A stretch of 64,000 bases of DNA, from positions 1 through 64,000 of the forward strand of contig ONVC01000004.1 of NCBI GenBank assembly GCA_900321205.1, given 5' to 3'. The position numbers and the translations under genes are program-made. The DNA comes from an uncultured Acinetobacter sp. GTDB lineage: Bacteria; Cyanobacteriota; Vampirovibrionia; Gastranaerophilales; Gastranaerophilaceae. Each line of letters begins with the position of its first letter. Position 1 is the stretch's first letter. Below the pieces are notes generated by a model, which made no database searches, was not told the origin of the DNA, and worked only from the letters and a program-made list of their open reading frames with translations. Positions 33,963 to 44,222 of the stretch are shown here, one piece after another.

Positions 33963-36900
33963 ATGGAAATAAAGTCAGGTAAATTTTCAAAAGAGATGCA
34001 GGCAAAAATAATGGCTGCGTTCAATAATGATAACAAGATTGATGAGTCAGAGGCTCGTCAGCTCGGGCTGTCAAAAGAGCAGGCTGAAGCTTTAACAAAA
34101 GAATTAAGCGGAGAGAGAGAAAGCAGCACAGATAAAATAGAACTCACCCAAAAAGATAAAGACTTCTGTTATACAATAGTTTTGAACAAAAATGCCGAAG
34201 GAAAAAGCGAAGGGACATTAACCTGGAACGGAGATTCACTTGCCAAAATCAGAACAGTTTATCCGAACGCAAAAACCCCGTACTTAAAAGACGGAGTTGT
34301 TACTATTCTTGACAAAGACGGGAACCCGGTTGCGGATAAAAACGGAAATCCTCTAAAAATAGAATACGTTCAAAAACAAAAAATATTCTCTGAAGAACTT
34401 GCTGAAATAAATGTTTTGGGACATAAAGCGAATCCGATGGAAAAACTGCTCCATCAGGCAGAAATACAGAACGAATTAAACAGACTTAACTCACTTCCTG
34501 ACGCAGAAGAAAGTTACACAGAGATAATGCGTTCAATTGCTTTTGATAAAATGAACAAAAAAGAACAAACAGAAGCAATTTTGAAATGGACCGGTGAAAA
34601 GTTTTTTGCAGCAAAAGAAAACAATGATATTAAGGCTATGAAAGAATATCTGATACAGGGTTTTGGGCTCGCAATGCAAAAAATGGATATGGCAAGTATA
34701 GGCTCAACAAATATCTCGGTAGAGGGGTTTAAAGGATTTCTTAAAACCTGGTCAGGTTTGGATGCTTTTTGTGAATATATTAATAACAAGGTCGATGACG
34801 GCAGTGAAAATCTAACAAAATCAGAAAAAATCTGGGAGTTCACAAAAGGTGTCGGAGATGCCGTTGACCACTTTATAGGAACTCAGGGTGTTGCATTTAT
34901 GGGAACACTGGCTCTTGCGACAGAAGCGGCAGCAGCCGGAGGTATTGGTGAACTCTGGGCAGTCGCAACACAGTCCTACTTTGGTTTTGAAGGCATAGGT
35001 TCAATTGCGGAAGGTTCTTATCTGCTTGCGGAAGCAAATACATCAGAAGAATTTCGTCAGGCAGGCGATATGGTCGGAACTGGTGTAATTATGACTCATG
35101 GTGCGGTTAAGTCCTTTAAAAGTGCTCTGACAGGAAAATTACAGGCAGGATTATCCGTAAATAAGGCTTTAAAAGAAATAAAAAAGGCTAAAACAATTGA
35201 TGAGCTGAAAGAGATTCAGGACAACATGCCGGATTTTCCGTATTCTGAAAAAGAAAAGCAAGTCCTTATGATGGAATGCCTGAAACAGTCAAACAAAATT
35301 ATTACGGAAGGAAGGGAAAACAATACTGCACGCACACTTGAAGGCAGAGCGAAAGATACCGAGCTTACGGAAGTTGCTCCGTTTGCGGAAAGATTAAATG
35401 AAAAAATAACTCCCGAGGATTTGATTCCGGAAAGAAAACAAACAGAGCTTGAAAACGGTGAATTCACGTCAGAAGGCGAGTTTAAATCTGACGGTACAAA
35501 AACTGTTTCGGAAACTCCTTTGGGTAAGTCCAAAACTTATAAACAAATGCCGAACGGAAAAGAACAATTAATAGCCACGACACCAAAAGAACTTGAAACA
35601 CAGATTTTGAACGTAGTCGGAGGCAAAAAGCTCTCTGAAAATGTAAAAAATAATATAGAGAATCTTCTCAAAAATCCTGATATTACAATTAAGGATATCT
35701 CCGAAGTTATTGAAACCCTGAGATACATTCAGCCAACAGCAGAGTACGCAAACGATTTTATCATTCGCGGAATAAAAAAAGTACAAAACTTCCAAAACTT
35801 TAAAGCAAATCTTGATACGTATGCTAAATTTGCAAAAAAAATGTATGACGGATACCTTCAATATGCAAGTGATTATACATGGAATCCGCATAGCCGAAAA
35901 ATTCAAAACTTCCTTAGTGACAGAATGAATCTTGAACAGCTTTTAAAACTTGATGAAATTGAACCCGAAGCATTAAACCGGAATATAGCCAAATTCAAAG
36001 AACTTGGATTTATGCTTAAAGAAGCTGTTTGCTATGACAGAACAAGTTTTAATGAATATATGCTCAAATCTCACAGCGACAAATATTTTGAAAGACTGGA
36101 TTATATAGACGAGTTCAATAAAAAACAGTACAAAGAGTTACCTCCGTCAGATGATAAATACTATACAAACATAGTAACCAAAGGCGGTTTGGAAGATGAC
36201 GCTAATTTTGCCGTTATAAAGAAAAACCTTGAAGCGTACAGAAGTTCCCTTTCTTATACCGGCGGTTCAAGCAGTCTTTTATACAACAGCAGCACCAAAG
36301 AAGCAGAATGGATTACAGATTTTGAAGCAAAAATTCCTGAGGAAAAAAGAATGCTTGCTTATGACAACTATCATTGGATGGTAAGAGAAGGACAAGCAAA
36401 AGAAGTTGTTGATAAGTATGCGGAGTTTATTAATGCTCTTCCGACAGAAATGCTTGATGGTTTAATATCAGTCCGTTCAAGTTATCCCGCAAAATACGAT
36501 GTTGTTTTTGATAAATTCCACCACTTTAAATATGGACAAAAAGAATCTCAGACAGAAACTCTTAATGAGCTTATAACAAGAGCCAAAATCTTAGCCAAAG
36601 TTCCAAATCTTGCAAATTACAGAGGACACCGGGACATGGATTCTTTTCTTGTTTCAGATTTCCTTACGAAAACAGAATTTAAAAATTCAGCCAAAGTATT
36701 AGAGTTTGTTGAAAATGCAGAGCCTTACGCACTTTCAAAATACAGAATGAATACAGAATACAATAGTAGAGATAAATCTTTTAGCGAAATCATGAATGAA
36801 GCCGACCTGGATTTATGGACAGAGAACGCAAAACTGCATCATGAACTCAATCCTGCATACAGAGAACACCTTAACTCAAGAGAATCACTTCCCGTAAAAG

Positions 36901-39900
36901 GCGGATTTAATGAAAATTTTGATTTTAACTATGATATCCCGACAGAAGAGTTTAAAGCAAGAATCAACGCAATAAATGAATACACAGATAAACTTGATAT
37001 GAAAACCCTTGATTACATATATGTAGGACGAATAAAACCTGAAAAACGGATTTTGGACACTCTGACTCAGTTAAAACCCGAGGTTATCCAAAATATTGAT
37101 GCATACAGTTCAGGAACATATATCAATGAGCTTGGTGAATACTCGGATAACGGTTTGAAAAATTTTATAACTTTTGCAAACAAATATTCTAATGAAACAG
37201 ATTTAATCCGTAATATTAAAAATCAAAAGTTCAGAAAAATATTGGACGGCTTGTCAGAAAATGAGATTAGTATTCTTAACAAATATGTTCTCACTCATGA
37301 ACAACCTTCTTACTTTGACCCTGATACAGAGATGATTAAAAAACGTATTGCATCAATCCCTGACAAAGTCAAAAAATATTATCATGATAATGACAATTTC
37401 CTTCTTGACAAATACACCGGAGACAGATTGTTTAACGAAGACTGCAGCTTAAAAGAAAATAGTCCGTTTGAATACCTGAATACATTATCAGATACTGAAC
37501 TCAAAGCTATCGGAACAAAAGCCATTTCTGAGTTTGTTGACAGAAACGGACATAGTTGGAACGGAGTTAAAGAATTTGACCCAGCAAGGCTGAAAGCACT
37601 CACAGAACTTCCTGAACCACTGCTTACAAAACTTGAAGGGGGTAATAAATACGCTTTACTAACAAGCGATGAATATATTATTGACGTACAAAAAATTACC
37701 TCAAGATATAATGAGCTTGTTAAATATAATCGTTTTGAAAAAATCAGCGGAGATATGGCAAAAGATTTCTGCACAATGCCCGATTATTCATACAATATGA
37801 TTATAGAATGTTTAAAAAAACATAATGATAAACTCTCGGAAGATTCTTTTTATGATATTTATCAATTAATGCCTAAAAATACTGATTTTAGCCCAAAAGA
37901 AATAAATTATATAAGAGAAAAACTTATAAACAATCCTGCAAATAATCCGAATGATATCGGATATGAATTACGCTTCCTTTACAGCAGGTACTCCACTCTT
38001 ACAAAACCGGAAAATATGCCTTTCCAGAAAGAAGTTTTGGAAAATCTTATAGAAAAGGGGCATAAAGATAATGTGACAATTGGCACAATACTAATCTGTA
38101 TAGGCCGCGGAGAAATTGAAACGGCAAAAATCGTATATGACTGTGCTCTGACAGCCTGGGAAGACCCTGCCGTAAATCCGGCTAACGTGGGAGAGTTGGT
38201 ATCGAATATATCAGACAAGTGCGAAGAGTTTGCACAAAAAGCATTCCACCACCCTAAATTTATGGGCAAAAAAGATCATTTACCTGATATTTTGCGTAAT
38301 TTAAACGAATATAATAAAAACCTGGCATATTTTTTATATCTTGAATCTGACAAATTCAAAGTTGAAGACGGCAACAGAATATTACGTAATGTAACAAAAG
38401 AAAACAACTATTTTATTGAACAATTATGCAAAGAAGGCGGCTTGACAAATAATGCAATCGCAACAGTTGCAGCTTACACTCAGAAAGAAAAAGGTAATTT
38501 GGGAAAAGCTGAAAAACTTCTGACCTCAGAGGATATGAAAAAATGGGCAGAAGAAAATATTAATAACGGTGTTGACCTGGAAACAATAACTCATCTCGGC
38601 AGAACTCAAAAGAAAATATATACGGATAAGCGTATTGCACAGGAAACGCTTGATTCACAAGCAAAAAAAGAAGCCGCAAGAACCATGCAGCAACAAAACG
38701 TAAAAGAAGAAGTTTTAGCAGATGTTGATGCTGTTGAAACAATAACAAAAGCACTTATGGAACTCAATGTTCCCGAAGGAATGGCAAAAAATGCTTACGC
38801 TAAACTTTGCGTTGACTCTAACGGAAATGTTGATAAAGTCAAGCTTGATGCTGCAAAATCTCTTATAAAGGCATACGGGTTCTATACTAGAGTTAACAAA
38901 AAAGGTCAAACAGCAATAAATCCTAATTTGACACCAAAAGACATTACGGAAATCTTTAAACTCGCAACCGGTGACAAAATGTCTGCACAAAACGGAATGT
39001 TCAGACCGCATGTTATAAAAGACATCATTGCACTCAAAGAATGCGGAATAGATGACATAAAATTTGCAATGAATCTTGCAGCTGTTAAAAACATGGGCCT
39101 AATTGAAATGAAAGCCCGATTTAAAGGCGAAACCAGACAAGATTTAGCAAGAAGAATAGATGAAGGGGTAAATAATGAAGTAACACAAGCTCTCAAATCC
39201 CGAGGTATTGACCTTGAAGCAATAAAAGAAAAAGCTCTGACTTCAGACAAAAAGATAGCAGATATGACTGTAAAAGAAGGTCAGGGAAGCGCAGAAGTGC
39301 GTTCGCTCGATGCTGTTGTAGGAACAGAAAGACTTGTTTTGGGCAAATTTAAAGACAAGTTAGACCCCGAAATATGGCAATCAAAAGAAGCTTTCCATAA
39401 TTGGGCAGAGCAAAAGCTTGAAGATATGACCGACTGGGAAAAACATCCGGAATACAAATCCGTAGATTTTCCTAATTATAACACGCCAAGACAAAACAGA
39501 CTCCGGGAATGGGTTGATTTTCTCAAATCCGATGAAAGCGGAGTAAAAGATGATGTATTTGCTCAAATTCTCTTCCTGGACGGCATAATAAAAGAAATGA
39601 AACCTGATAACGCTTATACTCCACCGGCTATTTCAAGAGAAATTTTTGAACATGTGTATAACGAGCTTCTTGCAGGAAACACAAATGTATCTATTACAAA
39701 AGAATATGCGGAACTAAACCGCAAAAAAGCAATAGAAAAATACGGAACTCCGACCGTTAGCGAAGACGGAACCGAAGGCACCTGGGTAAAAATTCCGCAA
39801 AGCAAAAGAGGAGAGCCTTTGTATGATGAACACGTTGCAATGGTTCAGTCACTTGCCGAGGGTTCAGCTTGGTGTCTGAGGTTTGAAAATGCCCACGGAT

Positions 39901-40484
39901 ATTTACAACAGGGAGATATACACTTCTTTGTCGATGCAAACGGCAACTCTCAAATTGCTATTGATGTCCTTCCTGACGGAAAAATATATGAAATGCAAAG
40001 AAGATATAAACAAGACGGCACTGTTCCTGTACCGTACGTTGTTCCTATTGCTAAATATATTGAAGAAAACGGCTTTACAGGCAGAGAAAATCAGATTAAA
40101 GAAGCACTAAACGCAAAACCGGAATTTGACAGACGAAAATCCGAATATACAAAAATGCTTGAAGAAGGCAATGCACAAGGCATATTTAAGGAACTGGGTA
40201 TTAACGTATCCGTAAAAGAAGACGGAACATATTTAATTGACAGTTATACAGCGTTCGTGCCCAATACAAAATATACTCTGTTTGACCTTGGAATCAATGA
40301 AGACAGACTTTTTGAAAATGTCTCAGAAATAAGATTCGGAATGGGGTTAGAGGGTTCTGCGCTTAAGTCAGCTCCAAAACTTAAAAAAGTCGGTTATACC
40401 ATATCTTTTGGAGACAATAAAGCAAACGATTTAAGCGGACTGGAAGAAATTAACGGCAAAAAAATAAGCTGGGATAAACATTAG
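33963..40484 (+). CDS. Giant 2173-residue protein of unknown function
   Basis: I do not recognise the whole protein. Residues 15-40 (FNNDNKIDESEARQLGLSK) resemble a single EF-hand/dockerin-like calcium loop. About residues 306-360 form an Ala/Gly-rich hydrophobic region that could enter a membrane. The long middle is charged, helical and without clear repeats. Near residues 1955-2040 is a compact domain with a Trp-Cys pair (EGSAWCLRF), then GYLQQGDIHFFVDANGN and IAIDVLPDGKIYEMQRRY. It is reminiscent of PcfJ-like or other large-polyvalent-protein domains with W-C ... G-D ... I-x-E-[IM]-[QR] spacing. The last 60 residues look leucine-rich-repeat-like (SALKSAPKLKKVG, NDLSGLEEINGK). AGGTAAGT precedes the ATG. 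Effector, adhesin or polymorphic-toxin roles are possible but unproven; no signal peptide is visible. Confidence 0.75.
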   Translation: MEIKSGKFSKEMQAKIMAAFNNDNKIDESEARQLGLSKEQAEALTKELSGERESSTDKIELTQKDKDFCYTIVLNKNAEGKSEGTLTWNGDSLAKIRTVYPNAKTPYLKDGVVTILDKDGNPVADKNGNPLKIEYVQKQKIFSEELAEINVLGHKANPMEKLLHQAEIQNELNRLNSLPDAEESYTEIMRSIAFDKMNKKEQTEAILKWTGEKFFAAKENNDIKAMKEYLIQGFGLAMQKMDMASIGSTNISVEGFKGFLKTWSGLDAFCEYINNKVDDGSENLTKSEKIWEFTKGVGDAVDHFIGTQGVAFMGTLALATEAAAAGGIGELWAVATQSYFGFEGIGSIAEGSYLLAEANTSEEFRQAGDMVGTGVIMTHGAVKSFKSALTGKLQAGLSVNKALKEIKKAKTIDELKEIQDNMPDFPYSEKEKQVLMMECLKQSNKIITEGRENNTARTLEGRAKDTELTEVAPFAERLNEKITPEDLIPERKQTELENGEFTSEGEFKSDGTKTVSETPLGKSKTYKQMPNGKEQLIATTPKELETQILNVVGGKKLSENVKNNIENLLKNPDITIKDISEVIETLRYIQPTAEYANDFIIRGIKKVQNFQNFKANLDTYAKFAKKMYDGYLQYASDYTWNPHSRKIQNFLSDRMNLEQLLKLDEIEPEALNRNIAKFKELGFMLKEAVCYDRTSFNEYMLKSHSDKYFERLDYIDEFNKKQYKELPPSDDKYYTNIVTKGGLEDDANFAVIKKNLEAYRSSLSYTGGSSSLLYNSSTKEAEWITDFEAKIPEEKRMLAYDNYHWMVREGQAKEVVDKYAEFINALPTEMLDGLISVRSSYPAKYDVVFDKFHHFKYGQKESQTETLNELITRAKILAKVPNLANYRGHRDMDSFLVSDFLTKTEFKNSAKVLEFVENAEPYALSKYRMNTEYNSRDKSFSEIMNEADLDLWTENAKLHHELNPAYREHLNSRESLPVKGGFNENFDFNYDIPTEEFKARINAINEYTDKLDMKTLDYIYVGRIKPEKRILDTLTQLKPEVIQNIDAYSSGTYINELGEYSDNGLKNFITFANKYSNETDLIRNIKNQKFRKILDGLSENEISILNKYVLTHEQPSYFDPDTEMIKKRIASIPDKVKKYYHDNDNFLLDKYTGDRLFNEDCSLKENSPFEYLNTLSDTELKAIGTKAISEFVDRNGHSWNGVKEFDPARLKALTELPEPLLTKLEGGNKYALLTSDEYIIDVQKITSRYNELVKYNRFEKISGDMAKDFCTMPDYSYNMIIECLKKHNDKLSEDSFYDIYQLMPKNTDFSPKEINYIREKLINNPANNPNDIGYELRFLYSRYSTLTKPENMPFQKEVLENLIEKGHKDNVTIGTILICIGRGEIETAKIVYDCALTAWEDPAVNPANVGELVSNISDKCEEFAQKAFHHPKFMGKKDHLPDILRNLNEYNKNLAYFLYLESDKFKVEDGNRILRNVTKENNYFIEQLCKEGGLTNNAIATVAAYTQKEKGNLGKAEKLLTSEDMKKWAEENINNGVDLETITHLGRTQKKIYTDKRIAQETLDSQAKKEAARTMQQQNVKEEVLADVDAVETITKALMELNVPEGMAKNAYAKLCVDSNGNVDKVKLDAAKSLIKAYGFYTRVNKKGQTAINPNLTPKDITEIFKLATGDKMSAQNGMFRPHVIKDIIALKECGIDDIKFAMNLAAVKNMGLIEMKARFKGETRQDLARRIDEGVNNEVTQALKSRGIDLEAIKEKALTSDKKIADMTVKEGQGSAEVRSLDAVVGTERLVLGKFKDKLDPEIWQSKEAFHNWAEQKLEDMTDWEKHPEYKSVDFPNYNTPRQNRLREWVDFLKSDESGVKDDVFAQILFLDGIIKEMKPDNAYTPPAISREIFEHVYNELLAGNTNVSITKEYAELNRKKAIEKYGTPTVSEDGTEGTWVKIPQSKRGEPLYDEHVAMVQSLAEGSAWCLRFENAHGYLQQGDIHFFVDANGNSQIAIDVLPDGKIYEMQRRYKQDGTVPVPYVVPIAKYIEENGFTGRENQIKEALNAKPEFDRRKSEYTKMLEEGNAQGIFKELGINVSVKEDGTYLIDSYTAFVPNTKYTLFDLGINEDRLFENVSEIRFGMGLEGSALKSAPKLKKVGYTISFGDNKANDLSGLEEINGKKISWDKH

Positions 40485-40539
40485 GCAATATCTCAATAAA
40501 TTTTGTTCACAGCTATGCTTTCGTTTTTTATGTTTCATT

Positions 40540-40548
40540 TTGTAACAA
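40540..40548 (+). promoter_or_regulatory. TTGTAACAA box upstream of the HEIMH protease gene
   Basis: Same 9-bp motif as at 33887, here 62 bases before the start codon. Confidence 0.35.
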
Positions 40549-40610
40549 TTCTACTGAATACTCTCAAAAAATAATTTTAAGAGTTTTTGATTAAACAGGA
40601 TGGTTTAATC

Positions 40611-42395
40611 ATGATTTCAGTAAACAGTATAAGCAGTAACAATATAACATTCAGAAGTGCAGGCAAACTGGCACAAAAAATTATTAACAAAAAAACAAAA
40701 ACCATTTCATATGCACCTGCCATAGTTTCGGGAAGCATTTTTACCGGATTTGCTTTGCAGGCAAATTTCAATCCGATAAAAATAAGAGAGCAGGCTAAAA
40801 GATATAACGAAAAAGAGCCCTCCGATTATGAAAACTTTCGGAATGACCTTATAAACAGAATCATGGAAACAAATAAAAAAAATCATGAAAAAGAAAAATC
40901 AGAAGAAGAGTTAAAACCTGAAGATTATAAAATACCCGATTCTGCTGAAATGGAAAAACATCGTTTACCTGATTTTAGCGAATTAAATCTTGATGAAAAT
41001 TTATATGACGATTTCATCAATATGGACCACACTCCCGTTATATTAGCTAACTTCAAAAAAGAAGCCGCAATAATTAAAAATAAACAGCTCAAAACGATTA
41101 CTGAAACAATTTGCAGAAAAAAACAGCTCAACCGCTCTTTATTAAATTATATAAGAGATATTGATGCCGGTCTTTACAATATCACAGATGCAAAAATTCT
41201 AAAACATGTGAAAGCAGAACTGAAAAAACTTGCCGATATAAATTATGATACCGAACACTATGACAAGCCTGAAACCGGAGAATGGGACTTTTTCTTTGCA
41301 TTAGACAGTGTTGCGGCAATAGTTGATACCTATAACACAATGAAAGGAAAGTATTCAAGGTATAAAACAGGCGAGATATTTACCAAAGATGTCTTTATGG
41401 AAAAGAGCAAACCTGCTGCTTACGTGCAAAATTTCAGACAATACGCTCCGGAAAATTATAATAGTTTTATAAAAGCATTATATACAGAAGGTGTTAACAA
41501 ACACTTTTTGGTTACAGATTTTGAAAGTACTCAAAAAACAGAAGCACTTGAAACACTCTCAAAGAAAAAAGAATTGCTTGATTATATATATGACAAATAC
41601 TATGTTTGCAAAATAAAAAATGCCAAAACAAAAAGACTGTGCAGAGAAATAAGTGCCAAATACGGAACTCATGTTTTATTATCAAACAAAACTAAAAATA
41701 TAAACAATGCTTTAACGATAATAAGAGATGAATTTGAGAACTGGACAAAAGCAAGCGAAGGGAAAGCAAAATTACCCGCAATACTGGATATGAATGTTTG
41801 CGATAACTCATACGTTGACAGTTCTGCTTATACGGATATAAGAGGAAATATCCATTACAAAGGTGCAAGATTAAACACACCTGCAATTCTCAGACATGAA
41901 ATAATGCATCTTAACGAACCGTCTTTATTCGGGAAATACAGTGCCGACACTGAACTTGCCAAACTTATTCGTTCAATCATTGCATCAAAAAAGGTTGATA
42001 TTAACGGTACAGAAAAAGAGGTTCTCGACTGGGAAAATTGCAAATACAAAGAAGAGTTTCTGAAGGCGGGTATTAGCACTGAACATATAGAATATGCTTA
42101 TACTAACAGAAATGAGTTTTTAGCCGTTGCCGCAGAAGGTGATTTGAGTCAATATTCACCGGAGTTCAAAGAAATTTTAATGAAAATCGGAATGCCTGAG
42201 TTTGTATTTAATCTGCCGTTAGATGACATTACTGTTGAAGAAAATGTGGAGAGAGTAAAAGATATTCTTGAAGAACATCCGAATGCAAATTATGACCAAC
42301 TCGTTAAATATGTTGAAGAAAAAAAGGCTCAGGAACTAAGTCCCAGAGAAAAACTACTTAATGCAATTTTTGGGAAAATTTTTGGTAAAATCTAA
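40611..42395 (+). CDS. Putative zinc metalloprotease (HEIMH) with N-terminal tag
   Basis: The start at 40611 gives MISVNSISSNNITFRSAGKL, a clear copy of the shared N-terminal motif, followed by a hydrophobic stretch (APAIVSGSIFTGFALQA). AGGATGG lies eight bases upstream. In the 594-residue product a zinc site H429-E430-I-M-H433 (ILRHEIMHLNE) is followed about 75 residues later by NRNEFLAVAAEGD. This resembles gluzincin-like HExxH ... N-E-F-x-A proteases of the anthrax-lethal-factor/ATLF type. The N-terminal 380 residues are charged and helical without known domains. The substrate is unknown. It sits between the giant gene and the recA region. Confidence 0.65.
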   Translation: MISVNSISSNNITFRSAGKLAQKIINKKTKTISYAPAIVSGSIFTGFALQANFNPIKIREQAKRYNEKEPSDYENFRNDLINRIMETNKKNHEKEKSEEELKPEDYKIPDSAEMEKHRLPDFSELNLDENLYDDFINMDHTPVILANFKKEAAIIKNKQLKTITETICRKKQLNRSLLNYIRDIDAGLYNITDAKILKHVKAELKKLADINYDTEHYDKPETGEWDFFFALDSVAAIVDTYNTMKGKYSRYKTGEIFTKDVFMEKSKPAAYVQNFRQYAPENYNSFIKALYTEGVNKHFLVTDFESTQKTEALETLSKKKELLDYIYDKYYVCKIKNAKTKRLCREISAKYGTHVLLSNKTKNINNALTIIRDEFENWTKASEGKAKLPAILDMNVCDNSYVDSSAYTDIRGNIHYKGARLNTPAILRHEIMHLNEPSLFGKYSADTELAKLIRSIIASKKVDINGTEKEVLDWENCKYKEEFLKAGISTEHIEYAYTNRNEFLAVAAEGDLSQYSPEFKEILMKIGMPEFVFNLPLDDITVEENVERVKDILEEHPNANYDQLVKYVEEKKAQELSPREKLLNAIFGKIFGKI

Positions 42396-42426
42396 ACAAA
42401 CAAAACAAACGTCCTTTCGTAAATAT

Positions 42427-42435
42427 TTGTTACAA
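42427..42435 (+). promoter_or_regulatory. TTGTTACAA box upstream of the MerR-like gene
   Basis: Third copy of the TTGTWACAA motif, 66 bases before the ATG at 42502; the overlapping TACAAT could instead be a -10 box. Confidence 0.3.
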
Positions 42436-42501
42436 TTTGTAGAAATTCTGTTTTTTATTTAATAGAATGTAAGAGGAGAAAGATAGAGGGGATTTTTGGG
42501 C

Positions 42502-43029
42502 ATGAATAACAATTCAAACAACAGAGTACTTTTACCAAATGACGTCAGAAGATTACTTAATGTTGATAACAGAGAGATAGTTGAATTATGTAAAAAAACT
42601 TCTGTTAACCCTAAGAAAAACAAACTCGGTCAAATATATTTTTCTGTTGATGAAGTAAAAAAACTGAAAAGTGCAAAATCCTCAATTTTAACAGGAAATG
42701 GAATAAAAAAAATGAATAAAAACGAAACTTTACCCGTTATGACAAAACCGAATTCACAGGCTGTTGTAAATGGCTTATTAGAAACTTTAAACAGAATGGA
42801 AAATAATATTACGTCATCGATGACAAAACTTATTGATGAAAAACTTGAAGGAATGGATGATGTTGTATTAGAACTCGTTCGCTGTAAAACAGAAAATGAA
42901 AATCTTAAAAATAAAGTAAATGAACTTAATAAAGAAAATTTCAAACTTAAAAATATCCTAAGCAGCTTCAAACCTTTATTTGCAGGATTTTATATAAAAA
43001 AAGAAGAAGAAAACAACATTTTATTGTAA
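42502..43029 (+). CDS. MerR-like HTH plus coiled-coil protein
   Basis: A 175-residue protein starting MNNNSNNRVLLPNDVRRLLN. Residues about 8-55 look like a MerR-type helix-turn-helix (DVRRLLNVDNREIVELCKK, IYFSVDEVKKLK). The C-terminal 90 residues are a coiled coil with strong heptads (RCKTENENLKNKVNELNKEN). The layout matches the gene at 16388-17053. It ends 33 bases before recA and may share its transcript. DNA-binding regulator or nucleoid-associated protein; the target is unknown. The ATG at 42502 is preferred to a TTG two codons upstream. Confidence 0.55.
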   Translation: MNNNSNNRVLLPNDVRRLLNVDNREIVELCKKTSVNPKKNKLGQIYFSVDEVKKLKSAKSSILTGNGIKKMNKNETLPVMTKPNSQAVVNGLLETLNRMENNITSSMTKLIDEKLEGMDDVVLELVRCKTENENLKNKVNELNKENFKLKNILSSFKPLFAGFYIKKEEENNILL

Positions 43030-43062
43030 TGACTTATTTTAAGTCATTTTAAGGAGTTTAGC

Positions 43063-44085
43063 ATGGCAGTAAAAGAAGAAGAAAAAGCCGCTGTGTCTGA
43101 TGAAAGACAAAAAGCATTAAGGCTTGCTATCGATAAAATAGAAAAAGATTTCGGTAAAGGCGCAATAATGAAACTTGGCGATAAGCCGTCAGTCAGCGTT
43201 GAAACCATCCCGACAGGAGCCCTTGCGCTTGACGTTGCTCTTGGCGTAGGCGGAATCCCGAGAGGACGTATTATTGAAGTTTACGGTCCTGAATCTTCCG
43301 GTAAAACCACTCTTGCTCAGCATATTGTTGCAGAATGTCAGAAAAAGGGCGGTATTGCAGCATTCGTTGATGCCGAGCACGCACTTGACCCTGAATATGC
43401 AAGAAATTTGGGAGTTAATATTGATGAGCTTTTAATTTCTCAGCCTGATACAGGTGAGCAGGCGCTTGATATTACGGAAGAACTTGTACGTTCAGGTGCA
43501 GTCGATATTATCGTTGTTGACTCCGTTGCAGCACTTGTTCCGAAAGCTGAAATTGAAGGTTCAATGGAGGACCAGCAAATGGGCTTGCAGGCTCGTTTGA
43601 TGTCAAAAGCATTAAGAAAACTAACCGGTATTATCGGTAAAACAAATACAACGGTTATTTTCATAAACCAGTTAAGACAAAAAATAGGTGTTATGTACGG
43701 AAACCCCGAAACAACAACCGGTGGTAACGCACTTAAATACTATGCGTCTGTCCGTATGGAAATAAAGAGAGTAGAAGGCTTAAAAGGTGACGGCGAAGAT
43801 GTCGGTAACCACGTTCGTGTAAGAGTATTAAAAAACAAAGTTGCACCTCCGTTCAGAACTGCAGAGTTCGATATCATATTCGGTAAAGGCATCTGCAAAA
43901 TCGGAAACATCTTAGACGTAGCTGTTGATTTGGATATTGTTAAAAAAGCAGGTGCATGGTTCAGCTTTAATGATGAAAAACTCGGTCAGGGAAGAGATAA
44001 GGCAAAAGAATTTTTAGCCGCTAACCCTGATATTCTGAATACGATTGAAAAACTTGTCAGAGAAAAACTTGCGGAGAATGCTTAG
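43063..44085 (+). CDS. recA: Recombinase RecA
   Basis: RecA forms filaments on single-stranded DNA for homologous recombination and triggers LexA cleavage. The 340-residue protein has Walker A GPESSGKT at 75-82, [14 protein letters not shown], the L1 loop ([18 protein letters not shown]), [26 protein letters not shown] (L2 region, quoted in parts: [15 protein letters not shown]), and [15 protein letters not shown]. The C-terminus is short and lacks a long acidic tail. AAGGAG lies six bases before the ATG. The gene follows the MerR-like protein and ends at a clear terminator. No LexA-type box is visible in the short gap. Confidence 0.97.
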   Translation: MAVKEEEKAAVSDERQKALRLAIDKIEKDFGKGAIMKLGDKPSVSVETIPTGALALDVALGVGGIPRGRIIEVYGPESSGKTTLAQHIVAECQKKGGIAAFVDAEHALDPEYARNLGVNIDELLISQPDTGEQALDITEELVRSGAVDIIVVDSVAALVPKAEIEGSMEDQQMGLQARLMSKALRKLTGIIGKTNTTVIFINQLRQKIGVMYGNPETTTGGNALKYYASVRMEIKRVEGLKGDGEDVGNHVRVRVLKNKVAPPFRTAEFDIIFGKGICKIGNILDVAVDLDIVKKAGAWFSFNDEKLGQGRDKAKEFLAANPDILNTIEKLVREKLAENA

Positions 44086-44118
44086 AAGCAAGTTTATATT
44101 TAATAAAGTTAATATTTC

Positions 44119-44153
44119 AAAAATGGAAGCAAATAACTTGTTTCCATTTTTTT
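44119..44153 (+). terminator. Terminator of recA
   Basis: AAAATGGAA-g-CAA / TTG-t-TTCCATTTTTTT forms a stem followed by a run of T, about 35 bases after the recA stop. Confidence 0.8.
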
Positions 44154-44179
44154 GACAAAAATGAACAATATTTTATAAT
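44152..44179 (+). promoter_or_regulatory. Promoter of the secreted-protein gene
   Basis: TTGACA (44152-44157), a 16-base spacer and TATAAT (44174-44179) give a near-consensus promoter. It starts right at the end of the recA terminator and leaves a leader of about 37 bases. Confidence 0.65.
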
Positions 44180-44222
44180 AATCGTTTCAATACATGAAAT
44201 AGTATAATTGAAGGAGTAGGAA

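Noticed and set aside
35216-39939. Many 60-130-codon minus-strand ORFs under the giant gene
   Set aside because: They are antisense shadows rich in Ser, Phe and Cys, typical of the complement of a Glu/Lys-rich gene; none has start signals.
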